Made by a program: the position numbers and the translations under genes
DNA from: JAPHTQ01 sp046484535
GTDB lineage: Bacteria; Pseudomonadota; Gammaproteobacteria; Thiohalomonadales; Thiohalomonadaceae
Direction of reading: 5' to 3'
DNA: 34,134 bases
Assembly: GCA_046484535.1 (NCBI GenBank)
Contig: JAWOIT010000058.1
Location: 1-34,134 of the forward strand
Shown here: positions 22,756 through 32,500 of the stretch, piece by piece
How the letters are laid out: the number at the start of each line of letters is the position of its first letter
Numbering within the stretch: position 1 is the stretch's first letter
The notes under the pieces: model-generated
The model's input: only the letters and a program-made list of their open reading frames with translations
What the model was told of the DNA's origin: nothing
Databases searched by the model: none

Positions 22756-23361
22756 CTAGGCACTGTCTCCCTCGATGATGCGTCGTACCGGCCCGAATGA
22801 GCGACGATGGATAGCGGTTGCGCCAAGGGTGCGGAGAGCCTCCATATGTACTTTGGTAGGATAACCTTTGTGAACGGCGAAGCCGTAGCCGGGATACTGT
22901 TTGTCAAGTGCAACCATCTCCCGATCGCGGGTAACCTTGGCAATAATGGAGGCGGCGCTGATGGCCGCCACCTTACTGTCGCCCTTGATCACCGCCTCTG
23001 CGGTACAGGGAAGTTGAGGACAGCGGTTGCCGTCGATAAGGGCGTGGTGTGGCTGCGGTTCAAGCGCCGCCACCGCTCGCTGCATGGCGGTCATCGTCGC
23101 CTGCAGAATGTTCAGCTCATCGATCTCCTCAACCTCACAGCGGCCAATGGCCCAGGCCAGAGCTTTCTCTTGAATCTCATCGTACAGCCGTTCGCGTTTC
23201 TTTTCGCTCATCGTTTTGGAGTCGGCCAGGCCGTCGATGGGTTTGGAGGGATCGAGAATCACCGCCGCGGTTACCACCGGGCCGGCCATGGGGCCTCGGC
23301 CGACCTCGTCTACACCGGCGACAAGCCCCTCGGGATCGGAAAAATAAAAACTGGTCTGCAT
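22756..23361 (-). CDS. rnhB: Ribonuclease HII
   Basis: Cleaves RNA in RNA-DNA hybrids and removes single ribonucleotides from DNA. The protein has 201 residues from the ATG at 23361 (MQTSFYFSDPEGLVAGVDEV). The active-site Asp-Glu pair is in GVDEVGRGPMAG, the third acidic residue in ALIDGN, and SIIAKVTRDREM carries the fourth. LADSKTMSEKKRERL is a further family segment. The open frame continues upstream to 23559 but the extension shows no conserved sequence. rnhB is usually next to lpxB or dnaE; here it is detached from both. Confidence 0.95.
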   Translation of the reverse strand: MQTSFYFSDPEGLVAGVDEVGRGPMAGPVVTAAVILDPSKPIDGLADSKTMSEKKRERLYDEIQEKALAWAIGRCEVEEIDELNILQATMTAMQRAVAALEPQPHHALIDGNRCPQLPCTAEAVIKGDSKVAAISAASIIAKVTRDREMVALDKQYPGYGFAVHKGYPTKVHMEALRTLGATAIHRRSFGPVRRIIEGDSA

Positions 23362-23628
23362 CGGAGTTCTTTCGTTGTTATGAGCCCTGCAGAAGTGTAC
23401 TCGATCCCCGGCGGTAAGGCGAAACACGAGCACGGGGGTGACTGAGGTGTCTTCGAAACTGTTGGCAAAATCCGGAAGAATAAGGAGTACTGCTCTGGCA
23501 ATGCACTGCAGGTGGCGCTCAAAAGCGAGAGCTGTTGCGAGGGGTTCCCGCCGGCGCATTGACGTGGCGTCACCCCGAAAGTAAAGCCGCGATCAGAACC
23601 TCCTGTTTGTCGGGGCTCAGAGTTAGGC

Positions 23629-24279
23629 CTACATTCTTCCCTCATTGACCGCCCACACCGCCGCCTCCACCCGTGAGCGCAGGTTGAGTTTCTTCAGCAG
23701 ATGTTTGACATGAACCTTCACCGTCCCTTCTGTAATGTCAAGTTTCCTTGCGATCATTTTATTGCTCAGTCCCTTGGCGATGTGAGCGAGTATCTGAGTC
23801 TCGCGTTCAGTCAATTCCGCCTGCTCACGACTACTCGGATGACTGCCTTCCGAGCGCAGGGCATGGGCAAGCAGTTCGGTCAGCCGTTCGCTGATAACAA
23901 GTTTCCCGTCGGCCGCCTGACGCAGGTATTCCAGCGTATCCTCCGGCTCCATATCCTTGAGCAGGTATCCATCGGCTCCCGCACGTAGCGCCGCCGCCAC
24001 ATCCTCCTCGTTATCGGAGACCGTCAGCATAATTACCCGTGCCTCAATCTCCCTCTCCTTGAGCTGTTTCAGAGTAGCCAGACCATCCATCCCCTTCATG
24101 TTCAGATCAAGTAGAATCAAATCAGGATGAAGTTCCCGGGCCTTATCCACCCCCTCCTCGCCACTGGCCGCTTCACCTATCATGGCCAACCGCGGTTCCA
24201 TCTCGATAAGGTCGGCGACCCCTTTACGAAACAGTGGATGATCATCAATTGCAATGAGAGTTGTGACGCCCTCGTTCAT
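23629..24279 (-). CDS. narL: Nitrate/nitrite response regulator NarL
   Basis: The response regulator of the NarX-NarL nitrate-sensing pair, which activates respiratory nitrate reductase genes. The protein has 216 residues. The receiver domain holds the acidic pair in AIDDHP, the phosphorylated aspartate in LILLDLNMKGMDG (Asp58), GADGYLLKDMEPEDTLEYL and the switch residues. The C-terminal LuxR-type helix-turn-helix reads LTERETQILAHIAKGLSNKM, then IARKLDITEGTVKVHVKHLL, almost as in E. coli NarL. Its ATG overlaps the narX stop (ATGA). Its likely targets are the TACC-type heptamers between narX and narK1. Confidence 0.96.
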   Translation of the reverse strand: MNEGVTTLIAIDDHPLFRKGVADLIEMEPRLAMIGEAASGEEGVDKARELHPDLILLDLNMKGMDGLATLKQLKEREIEARVIMLTVSDNEEDVAAALRAGADGYLLKDMEPEDTLEYLRQAADGKLVISERLTELLAHALRSEGSHPSSREQAELTERETQILAHIAKGLSNKMIARKLDITEGTVKVHVKHLLKKLNLRSRVEAAVWAVNEGRM

Positions 24280-26222
24280 AATTTTATCTCCTTCGATTTA
24301 TGCCGGGCAAAGTCAACGGATTGCCATTTTCCGGTTGCACTAAAGCGAAGCTCAACCCGCGTACCCCCAAGTGCGGATTGTGTAAAATGCAGTTCGCCGC
24401 CCACACCATGTGCACGCTCATGCATGATCGCCAGGCCGTAATGGTGGCGCCTGTCGGTCTCTTTGGGCATCCCAACACCATCGTCATCCACTGCGACGAT
24501 CACATCACCGTCAATACTGCATGAAGCTGAGACCACTGCGTGTTCAGCTTTTGCATGGCGAACAACATTGGAGAGCGCTTCACGCACCACCTGAATGACA
24601 TGAATCTCTGCATTGGGCCCCAACTTACAGCCCCCGAGGTTGTTGTCGAGCTCGATCTCCACCGTACTGCGTTCGCAGAACTCCTCGACGGTTTTCTCCA
24701 GCGCACGGTTCAGACCGGCTTCGTCCATGCGCAGGCGGAAGGTGGTCAACAGCTCCCGTAATTGCCGATAGGCACCGTTAAGGCCTTCACGCAACTCGGT
24801 TGTAACCGCTTTAACCTTGTCGCTATTGTCCACCTCCTTGAGCGCAGCATCCAGTCGGCTGACTTGAATTTTAAGGTAAGAGAGCGATTGAGCCAGGGAG
24901 TCATGCAGCTCACGGGCAATAACGCTTCTCTCCTCAAGCAGCGCCAGCATACGCGCCTGGGATGAACGTTGTGCCATATTGAGCGCAATCGCGATGTGGC
25001 TGGCGACGGTTTCCAAAAGCCTCCGCTGCCACTCCTGCAAAGGTTTATCCGGGGCTATTTCCAGCAACAAAACACCATACTGCGTCTCCACATCCTTGAT
25101 GGGAATCGAGAAAACACGCAGAAGCTCAGTAGGTGTACGTTGCACCTCGACAAAATGTGAATCGCTCCCATCGAAACAGCCATGGCAATTCGGAGGGTTG
25201 CAGATGTCGGGTCGGTCAATGACCGCCTCTCTTGTGGAAGCCATTTTGAAGGCCTGACTTTCACCGGATTCGCCCAGGCAGATTGTGCCGGACCCGGTCC
25301 CCGCCAGCTCCTGGACATCCTTGAGCAGTCGTTCGTAATTCGTGCCGTTGAGCGGAGCTTCACTCAGGTGGCGTGTCGTCTTGTATAACAGCTCCAAAGA
25401 TCGATTACTACGCTCAAGGTCACTGGTCTTTTCCTTCACCCGCGCCTCGAGATCCGCATACATTTTGGAAAGATCCTCCGTCATCAGATCGAAGGCATAA
25501 CCCAGCTGACCGAGTTCGTCTTTCCGTTGATAACGTGTGCGATGGGAAAAATCCCCATGACGAATAGAGCGGGCGATTGTAAGGAGCTCGCGCAACGGTC
25601 CGAGAACATCGGTGTTCATCAGATACATCGTGACAAAAACCACCAGTATCGTCAGAAACAGGGAGACCACCTGAATCAGGCGGAGCAGTTCGATTTTGTT
25701 TTCCGCCTCCACCTCAAGCACCTTGACCATATCATCAATGGTGCCGACAAACCCATCCACCTCATCCAGAAACTGGTTGCGCAAGTACTCCTTTTCTTTC
25801 TGGCTGTCCCGGAACAGAACATGGTCTTCAGCGCTACTGAGATAGTTCGCGAGCATTGGTTTGATATGTGTGCGCCACTGCAGATTTACATTGTAATAGG
25901 CCTCATGCATTGAGCGCTTGTCTGTACGAGTGAGCACACCGGTCAACCGAGGGCTGCTGAGTCGCGTGTCAAACTCCCGGATCAGTTCACGCGTTCTGTT
26001 CAGACTCGTCTCATCCTTGAGATTGACATGATTGGAAAGTTCAGTGGCAATGCGATAGGACTGCATTCTCAAGGTACCGGCCTGGTTGATCGCGGCAGCC
26101 TGACCCTCGGAGGTTTCAGCGATAAAGACGGAACTAAGCATGCCGACAAATGCCAGCGCAACAATCGTCGCCATCGCCAACCCAAGGCGTATCAGGAGGG
26201 ACTTTTCAAACAACTTAGCCAT
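24276..26222 (-). CDS. narX: Nitrate/nitrite sensor histidine kinase NarX
   Basis: A 648-residue membrane sensor kinase. Transmembrane helix 1 is at about 12-34, followed by the P-box that binds nitrate (INQAGTLRMQSYR, 45-57) and a four-helix periplasmic sensor. Helix 2 is at about 183-202, then a HAMP linker and signalling helix. A central GAF-like module contains a cysteine cluster CNPPNCHGC (Cys341, 346, 349), known in NarX but absent from NarQ-type relatives lacking that module. The HisKA_3 domain carries the phosphorylated His440 in ARELHDSLAQSLSYL. The ATP-binding domain follows (VREALSNVVRHAKA, DDDGVGMP). It is divergent from narK1 and translationally coupled to narL. Confidence 0.96.
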   Translation of the reverse strand: MAKLFEKSLLIRLGLAMATIVALAFVGMLSSVFIAETSEGQAAAINQAGTLRMQSYRIATELSNHVNLKDETSLNRTRELIREFDTRLSSPRLTGVLTRTDKRSMHEAYYNVNLQWRTHIKPMLANYLSSAEDHVLFRDSQKEKEYLRNQFLDEVDGFVGTIDDMVKVLEVEAENKIELLRLIQVVSLFLTILVVFVTMYLMNTDVLGPLRELLTIARSIRHGDFSHRTRYQRKDELGQLGYAFDLMTEDLSKMYADLEARVKEKTSDLERSNRSLELLYKTTRHLSEAPLNGTNYERLLKDVQELAGTGSGTICLGESGESQAFKMASTREAVIDRPDICNPPNCHGCFDGSDSHFVEVQRTPTELLRVFSIPIKDVETQYGVLLLEIAPDKPLQEWQRRLLETVASHIAIALNMAQRSSQARMLALLEERSVIARELHDSLAQSLSYLKIQVSRLDAALKEVDNSDKVKAVTTELREGLNGAYRQLRELLTTFRLRMDEAGLNRALEKTVEEFCERSTVEIELDNNLGGCKLGPNAEIHVIQVVREALSNVVRHAKAEHAVVSASCSIDGDVIVAVDDDGVGMPKETDRRHHYGLAIMHERAHGVGGELHFTQSALGGTRVELRFSATGKWQSVDFARHKSKEIKL

Positions 26223-26239
26223 GACTTCATTCTATCCCC

Positions 26240-26400
26240 TACCACTTTTTTTCGATAGCACGCAAATACGACTTTTACGGAGTACCACCAAACTTTTCCA
26301 GCACTATCCCGCCAATCAGGACAGTCTCCAAAAAAACCCTTTTTTACCTACCCAATTCAATCACTTAACAACACATACCCCACTTACCACCTTGGTGGTA
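26240..26400. promoter_or_regulatory. Cluster of NarL-like heptamers between narX and narK1
   Basis: The E. coli NarL consensus is TACYYMT. In about 160 bases I find TACCACT (26240), TACCACC (26283), TACCTAC (26345), TACCCAA (26349), TACCCCA (26376), and reverse-oriented CGGAGTA (26278-26284). Several match 6 of 7 positions. The best structured site is listed separately at 26385-26400. TACTCAA at 26473 is one more. I saw no convincing FNR box (TTGAT-N4-ATCAA) by eye. Confidence 0.5.
26385..26400. promoter_or_regulatory. 7-2-7 inverted repeat TACCACC-TT-GGTGGTA, candidate NarL site
   Basis: A perfect inverted pair of heptamers separated by two bases, the spacing that NarL and NarP dimers prefer. 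The heptamer deviates from the E. coli consensus at positions 5 and 7, but TACC/GGTA is kept. It lies about 107 bases upstream of the narK1 ATG, in the promoter region shared with narX. Confidence 0.6.
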
Positions 26401-26506
26401 ACAGGCACAAAACTCCACAAAAAAGTGCCATTGCCACGGTGATTTCCGCTTCATAGACTCAGACTCAAGCCGTACTCAAACGGCAAGCAAACTGGAGGAA
26501 AGAGCA

Positions 26507-27772
26507 ATGCCAACACAACGCACAAAACAGCTCTCTGTCCTGACCATGAACACGGTAGGCTTTACCGCCTGTTTTGCCGTGTGGGTCATGTTCTCCATCA
26601 TCGGCATCCCGATTAAAACCGGGCTGCAGCTTTCCGATACTCAATTCGGGCTGCTTGCCGCCACGCCGATTCTTACCGGCTCACTGTTGCGGTTGCCGCT
26701 GGGCATGATGACGGATAAATACGGCGGCCGTCCGGTCTACTTCTGGCTGATGGCCTCGATCATCATTCCACTGTTCTTGATCTCCAAGGCAACCGAGTAT
26801 TGGCAATTTCTGATCCTTGGCCTCTTTGTCGGCGCGGCGGGCGCCTCTTTCTCGGTCGGCATCGCCTATACCGCACGCTGGTTCAGCAAGGAGACCCAGG
26901 GATTTGCCATGGGTATTTTCGGCGCCGGTAATGCCGGGGCGGCACTGACCAAATTCGTCGCGCCTTCCATTGTCGTTGCCTGGGGCTGGGAGATGGTGCC
27001 GGTGATCTATGCCATCGCCATGACTGTCGTGGCGATACTTTTCTGGTTCTTTACCTACTCCGATGAGTCTCACAAGATCGAATCATCTATCACCATTCGT
27101 GACCAGTTGCGCACACTGAAAGACCCGACCGTGTGGAAATACTGTCAATACTACTCGCTGGTATTCGGGGGGTTTGTGGCCTTGTCATTGTGGATGACCA
27201 AGTACTATGTAAGCACCTACGATCATGACATCCAGACCGCCGCGTTGCTGGCTGCAATTTTTGTACTTCCTTCCGGCATCATCCGTGCCCTCGGTGGCTG
27301 GCTTTCCGATAAATTCGGCGCCCACCAGGTTACCTGGTGGGTGATGTGGGTCTCGCTCATCTGCCTTTTCTTTATGTCCTACCCGCCGACGGACATGCTG
27401 GTAATCCGCACCGAGGGCGACCCCTTTGCCATGCATGTTGGGGTTAATGAATACGTCTTCACCGCGCTGCTGTTTGTTGTCGGCATCGCCTGGGGTTTCG
27501 GCAAGGCCTCCGTTTTCAAATACCTCTCCGATGAGTACCCGGAAAACATCGGCGTGATGTCCGGCATCGTCGGGCTGGCAGGCGGTATGGGCGGTTTCAT
27601 CCTACCCATTATGTTCGGCGCCCTGCTCGACTGGACCGGCATCGCCTCCAGCGCTTTCATGCTGCTGTTCGGTATCACTCTGGTATCGCTGATGTGGATG
27701 CAATATTCGGGCGAGCGTGATCGCGATCGCGCCCGGCGCAAGCAGTTCGAACCGCTGGACACATTGGAGTGA
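26507..27772 (+). CDS. narK1: NarK1-type nitrate transporter (MFS)
   Basis: A 421-residue major facilitator transporter with 12 predicted membrane helices, of the compact NarK1 (nitrate/proton symporter) group. Features are RLPLGMMTDKYGGRPVYFW between helices 2 and 3, the nitrate signature region GIFGAGNAGAALTK in the first half, and SGIIRALGGWLSDKFGAHQV and GLAGGMGGFILP in the second. The start is ATG 26507 behind GGAGGAAAGAGCA. It would bring nitrate in to start respiration, while NarK2 downstream exchanges nitrate for nitrite. Control by NarXL is suggested by the upstream heptamers. Confidence 0.94.
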   Translation: MPTQRTKQLSVLTMNTVGFTACFAVWVMFSIIGIPIKTGLQLSDTQFGLLAATPILTGSLLRLPLGMMTDKYGGRPVYFWLMASIIIPLFLISKATEYWQFLILGLFVGAAGASFSVGIAYTARWFSKETQGFAMGIFGAGNAGAALTKFVAPSIVVAWGWEMVPVIYAIAMTVVAILFWFFTYSDESHKIESSITIRDQLRTLKDPTVWKYCQYYSLVFGGFVALSLWMTKYYVSTYDHDIQTAALLAAIFVLPSGIIRALGGWLSDKFGAHQVTWWVMWVSLICLFFMSYPPTDMLVIRTEGDPFAMHVGVNEYVFTALLFVVGIAWGFGKASVFKYLSDEYPENIGVMSGIVGLAGGMGGFILPIMFGALLDWTGIASSAFMLLFGITLVSLMWMQYSGERDRDRARRKQFEPLDTLE

Positions 27773-27835
27773 AAGATTCGACCACCATGCAATTTATTAT
27801 GAAACCGATTTCGCACAAGCTAAGAGGGTGCAACC

Positions 27836-29440
27836 ATGTCTGATATAAAAGAGTGGGATATTGAAAATTCGGATTTCTGGGAGCGAAGCGGCAAGAAAGT
27901 CGCCAACCGCAACCTGTGGATATCCATACCCAGTTTGCTATGCGGCTTTGCCGTGTGGCTCTACTGGGGCATTATTACCGTACAGATGTTGAACCTGGGG
28001 TTTCCCTTTGAGAAAGCCGAGTTGTTCACACTATCGGCGATTGCCGGTCTGACCGGGGCAACCCTTCGCATACCCTCCAGCTTCTTTGTGCGCATCGCCG
28101 GTGGGCGCAACACCATTTTCTTCACCACCGCACTGTTAATGCTGCCGGCCGCCGGGGCGGGGTTCGCCTTGCAGGACATGAACACACCACTCTGGGTGTT
28201 CCAGGTGCTGGCCTTCCTCTCCGGTATCGGTGGCGGCAACTTCGCCTCCTCGATGTCCAACATCAGCTTCTTCTTCCCCAAGCGGATGCAGGGGCTGGCG
28301 CTGGGGCTGAACGCCGGGCTGGGTAATGCGGGTGTCACCACCATGCAAATCGTGGTGCCGCTGGTGATGACCTTCGGCATTTTCGGCGGTGAACCGATGA
28401 TCCTGGAGAACACCTCCGGCACCCTGATCGGCAAAATCCCCGCCGGCACCGAGACCTACATTCACAACGCCGGCTATGTCTGGCTCTTGTTCCTGATCCC
28501 GCTTGCAATCGCCGGCTGGTTCGGCATGAACAATATCCGCACCGAGGAGGTCTCCCCGAATATCGGCTCCCCCATCGGGGCGATGTCAAAAATCACCGGT
28601 ATGCTCCTGATCGGTTTCTTCACCGCCGCCATCGGCCTCTACATCATCCTGCCCCAGCCGGTGGGCATGGGTGCCGCCGACTGGGTCAAGTGGCCGGTCA
28701 TCGCCGGTATCCTCTTTACCACCGTCATGCTGATGAAAATGATCCCGGGCGAGGTCAAACCCAACCTGAAGCGCCAGTTCAAGATCTTCGGCAACAAGCA
28801 CACCTGGGTTATGAGCATCATCTACACCATGACCTTCGGCAGTTTCATCGGCTATTCCGCCGGCTTTGCCCTGGCGATTAAGGTGGTGTTCGGTTTCCAG
28901 CATGTGGAGATCGACGGGGTGATGAATCACGATATCGCCAATCCCAACGGTCCCTCGGCATTGATGTATGCCTGGATGGGCCCCTTTATCGGTGCACTGA
29001 TCCGCCCGGTCGGTGGCTGGATCGCCGATAAGGTCGGCGGCGCCAAGGTCACGCAAATCGTCTCGATTGTGATGATCGCCAGCGCCCTCGGTGTCGCCTA
29101 CTACCTCAAGGCGGCCTACGCATCGGCCACGCCGGAAGAGTTTTTCGTACCCTTCTTCATCCTCTTCCTGGTGCTCTTCGCCGCCACCGGCATCGGCAAC
29201 GGTTCCACCTTCCGTTCTATCGCCATGATCTTCCCCAAGGAGCAGGCCGGTCCTGCATTGGGCTGGACCTCGGCGGTGGCCGCCTATGGCGCTTTCATTA
29301 TTCCCAAGGTATTCGGTGAGCAGATCAAGATGGCCACCCCGGAGTACGCCCTCTACGGCTTCGCCATCTTCTACACCGTCTGCCTGCTGCTCAACTGGTG
29401 GTATTACCTCGGCCCCAAGGCCGAAGTAAGGAACCCCTGA
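27836..29440 (+). CDS. narK2: NarK2-type nitrate/nitrite antiporter (MFS)
   Basis: A 534-residue MFS transporter of the longer NarK2 group, thought to export nitrite in exchange for nitrate. An N-terminal cytoplasmic stretch (EWDIENSDFWERSGKKVANR) is typical. LRIPSSFFVRIAGGRNT carries a substrate-binding arginine, GLNAGLGNAGVTTMQ is the first nitrate signature, and RPVGGWIADKVGGAKV with GIGNGSTFRSIAMIFP forms the second. The start at 27836 follows AGAGGG. Tandem narK1-narK2 genes upstream of narG occur in Pseudomonas and, as a fusion, in Paracoccus; here they are separate with a 63-base gap. Confidence 0.95.
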   Translation: MSDIKEWDIENSDFWERSGKKVANRNLWISIPSLLCGFAVWLYWGIITVQMLNLGFPFEKAELFTLSAIAGLTGATLRIPSSFFVRIAGGRNTIFFTTALLMLPAAGAGFALQDMNTPLWVFQVLAFLSGIGGGNFASSMSNISFFFPKRMQGLALGLNAGLGNAGVTTMQIVVPLVMTFGIFGGEPMILENTSGTLIGKIPAGTETYIHNAGYVWLLFLIPLAIAGWFGMNNIRTEEVSPNIGSPIGAMSKITGMLLIGFFTAAIGLYIILPQPVGMGAADWVKWPVIAGILFTTVMLMKMIPGEVKPNLKRQFKIFGNKHTWVMSIIYTMTFGSFIGYSAGFALAIKVVFGFQHVEIDGVMNHDIANPNGPSALMYAWMGPFIGALIRPVGGWIADKVGGAKVTQIVSIVMIASALGVAYYLKAAYASATPEEFFVPFFILFLVLFAATGIGNGSTFRSIAMIFPKEQAGPALGWTSAVAAYGAFIIPKVFGEQIKMATPEYALYGFAIFYTVCLLLNWWYYLGPKAEVRNP

Positions 29441-29459
29441 GCGCAAGGAGAAAAGGTTT

Positions 29460-29519
29460 GAGTGGGCCCACCTATCATAATCGTGCATTGATGATGACCC
29501 CCAAGGTGGTGTCCCACTC
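29460..29519 (+). promoter_or_regulatory. Long hairpin between narK2 and narG
   Basis: GAGTGGG (29460-29466) pairs with CCCACTC (29513-29519), and inside it CCACCT pairs with AGGTGG (29504-29509), leaving a loop of about 30 bases. It is followed by TCTTTAA. It could be a partial terminator or an mRNA-processing structure that sets different levels of transporter and reductase. Confidence 0.45.
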
Positions 29520-29562
29520 TCTTTAACACGACATTGATCCAGGCTACGCAGGAGACAGAGCG

Positions 29563-32500
29563 ATGAGCCACTTTCTCGACAGATTAAAATTTTTCGACAA
29601 GAGACAGGACAGCTTCTCGGGCGGTCACGGTATCGTCACCAATGAGGACCGCCAATGGGAAGAGGCCTACCGCAACCGCTGGCGCTTCGACAAAGTGGTG
29701 CGCTCCACCCACGGGGTGAACTGCACCGGCGGCTGCAGCTGGAAGATCCATGTAAAGAACGGCATGGTCGCCTTCGAGATGCAGCAGACCGACTACCCGG
29801 AAACCCGTCCGGACCTCCCCAACCACGAACCGCGCGGCTGCCAGCGGGGCGCCAGCTTCTCCTGGTATCTTTACAGCCCCTCGCGCATCAAACACCCGCT
29901 GATTCGCGGCCGCCTGATGGACCTTTATCGCAGCGAACGGCTCAGCGGCAAGGACCCGGTCGAGGCCTGGGCGGCGATTCAGGAAGATCCGGAGAAGAGG
30001 AAAAAGTATACCGCGGTGCGCGGCCTCGGCGGTTTTGTCCGCGCCGACTGGGAGGAGGTCAAGGAGATCATCGCCGCCGCCAACGTCTATACCATCAAAA
30101 AGCACGGCCCGGACCGCATCTACGGCTTTTCGCCCATCCCGGCGATGTCGATGCTCAGTTACGCCGCAGGCTCCCGTTACCTCTCCCTCATCGGGGGGGC
30201 CTGCGGCTCCTTTTACGACTGGTACTGCGACCTGCCTGTCGCCAGCCCGCAGGTGTGGGGGGAACAAACCGACGTGCCCGAGTCGGCAGACTGGTATAAC
30301 TCCACCTATCTCATCGTCTGCGGCGCCAACCTGCCGATGACCCGCACTCCCGATGCGCACTTCGCCATCGAAGCCCGCTATAAGGGAACCAAAGTGGTTT
30401 CCATGGCGCCGGACTACGCCGAGTACGTGAAGTTCGCCGACCTGTGGATGCCGGTCAAACAGGGGACCGACTCGGCCGCCTTCCTTGCCATGGGTCATGT
30501 GGCGCTGAAGGAGTTCCATGTTGAGAAACAGGACCCCTACTTCACCGACTACGCCCGCACCTACACCGACCTGCCGATGCAGGTCATCCTGGAAAAGCGT
30601 GACGGGTATTATGCAACCGGCCGCTTCCTGCGCGCCTCCGACTTCGATGACAGCCTCGGTGAGAACAACAATCCCGAATGGAAGACCATCGTCTATGACG
30701 GCAAGAGCAAAAGCTTTGTCGCGCCCAACGGCTCGGTAGGCTTCCGCTGGGGAGAGAACGGGCGCTGGAACCTGCTGCAGAAGAACGCCCGCAACCAGGA
30801 GGAGATTGAGGCACAGCTAAGCGCCATCGATGATCGCGATGATGTGGTCAGTGTCGCCTTCCCCCACTTCACCCCTGATGAGGAGAACTTGCTTCACCGC
30901 AACATCCCGGTGCGCAGGCTGCAGACCGTCAATGGCGAGGTGCTGGTCGCCAGCGTGTTCGATCTGCAGGTGGCGCAGTACGGCATCGACCGCGGATTGG
31001 GGGATAACCTTGCAACCACTTATGACGATGACCAGGTGCCCTACAGCCCGGCCTGGGCCGAGAAAGTGACCGGGGTCAAGCGCGCCGACCTCATCCGCAC
31101 CGGTCGCGAGTTTGCCGAAAACGCCTCCAAGACTCACGGCAAGTCGATGGTGATCCTCGGCGCGGCGATCAATCACTGGTACCACAACGACATGAACTAC
31201 CGCGGCATCATGAACCTGCTGCACATGTGCGGTTGTGTCGGCCAGTCCGGCGGCGGCTGGGCTCACTATGTGGGACAGGAGAAGTTGCGGCCGCAGGCCG
31301 GCTGGGCCCCCATCGCCTTCGCCCTGGACTGGAACCGTCCGCCGCGCCACATGAACTCCACCACCTATTGGTATTTCCATACCGACCAGTGGCGTTATGA
31401 GCGGGTCAGCGCCGACAGCCTGATGGCCCCCACCGCCAAGGGCAAATACAAGGGCTATACCCTGGGCGACTACAATGTGGTCTCCCAGCGTCTTGGCTGG
31501 CTGCCCTCTGCGCCACACTTCAACAAAAACCCACTGGAGGTGGTGGCCGACGCCGAACAGGCCGGTGCCACCGACGAGGCCGGTGTCGCCAGTCACATGG
31601 TGGACAAGCTTAAGAGCGGCGAGCTGGCCTTCGCCAGTGAGGACATCGATGCGCCGGAGAACCATCCGCGCAACCTCTTTGTCTGGCGCGCCAATCTCAT
31701 CGGCTGCTCGGCCAAGGGGCACGAGTACTTCCTCAAGCACCTGCTCGGAGCACAGAACGGGGTGCTATCGGAAGGTGTCGAGGGTGCCGAATCGAAGGAG
31801 ATCAAATGGCACGAAAAGGCGCCCACCGCCAAACTGGACCTGATGGTGGACATCAATTTCCGCCTCAACTCCACCGGGGCCTATTCCGACATCGTCCTGC
31901 CCACCGCCACCTGGTATGAAAAGGACGACCTCAACACCACCGACATGCACCCCTTCATCCATCCGCTGTCAAAAGCGGTTGACCCGGCCTGGGAATCCAA
32001 GTCGGACTGGAACATCTTCAAGGAACTGGCCGAGCGCTTCTCCGATCTGGCGGCGGTTCACCTGGGCACCCGCAAGGATGTGGTGGCACTGCCGATGCAG
32101 CACGACAGCCCCATGGCCCTGGCCCAACCCTACGGTGAGGTCAAGGACTGGAAGAAGGGCGACTGCGAGCCGGTACCGGGCAAGACCCTGCCCCTGCTCA
32201 AGGTGGTCGAGCGGGACTACCCCAACACCTATAAAAAGTTCATCGCGCTGGGGCCATTGATGGAGAAACTGCCCAACACCATCAAGGGCGTCGAGTGGGA
32301 CACCGGCGACGAGTACGAGCACCTCAAGCACCACAACGGCACCATCAAGCTCGACGGCGTCAGTAAGGGCATGCCCTCGCTCGAAGAGGCCGGCCAGGCC
32401 TGCGATGCGGTGATGCGACTCGCCCCCGAAACCTGCGGTGAGGTGGCGCACAAGTCGTGGGTGGCCCAATCGACCAAGACCGGCATCGATCATACCCACT

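Noticed and set aside
26223..26506. FNR box upstream of narK1
   Set aside because: No sequence close enough to TTGAT-N4-ATCAA was seen by eye, though anaerobic control would be expected.
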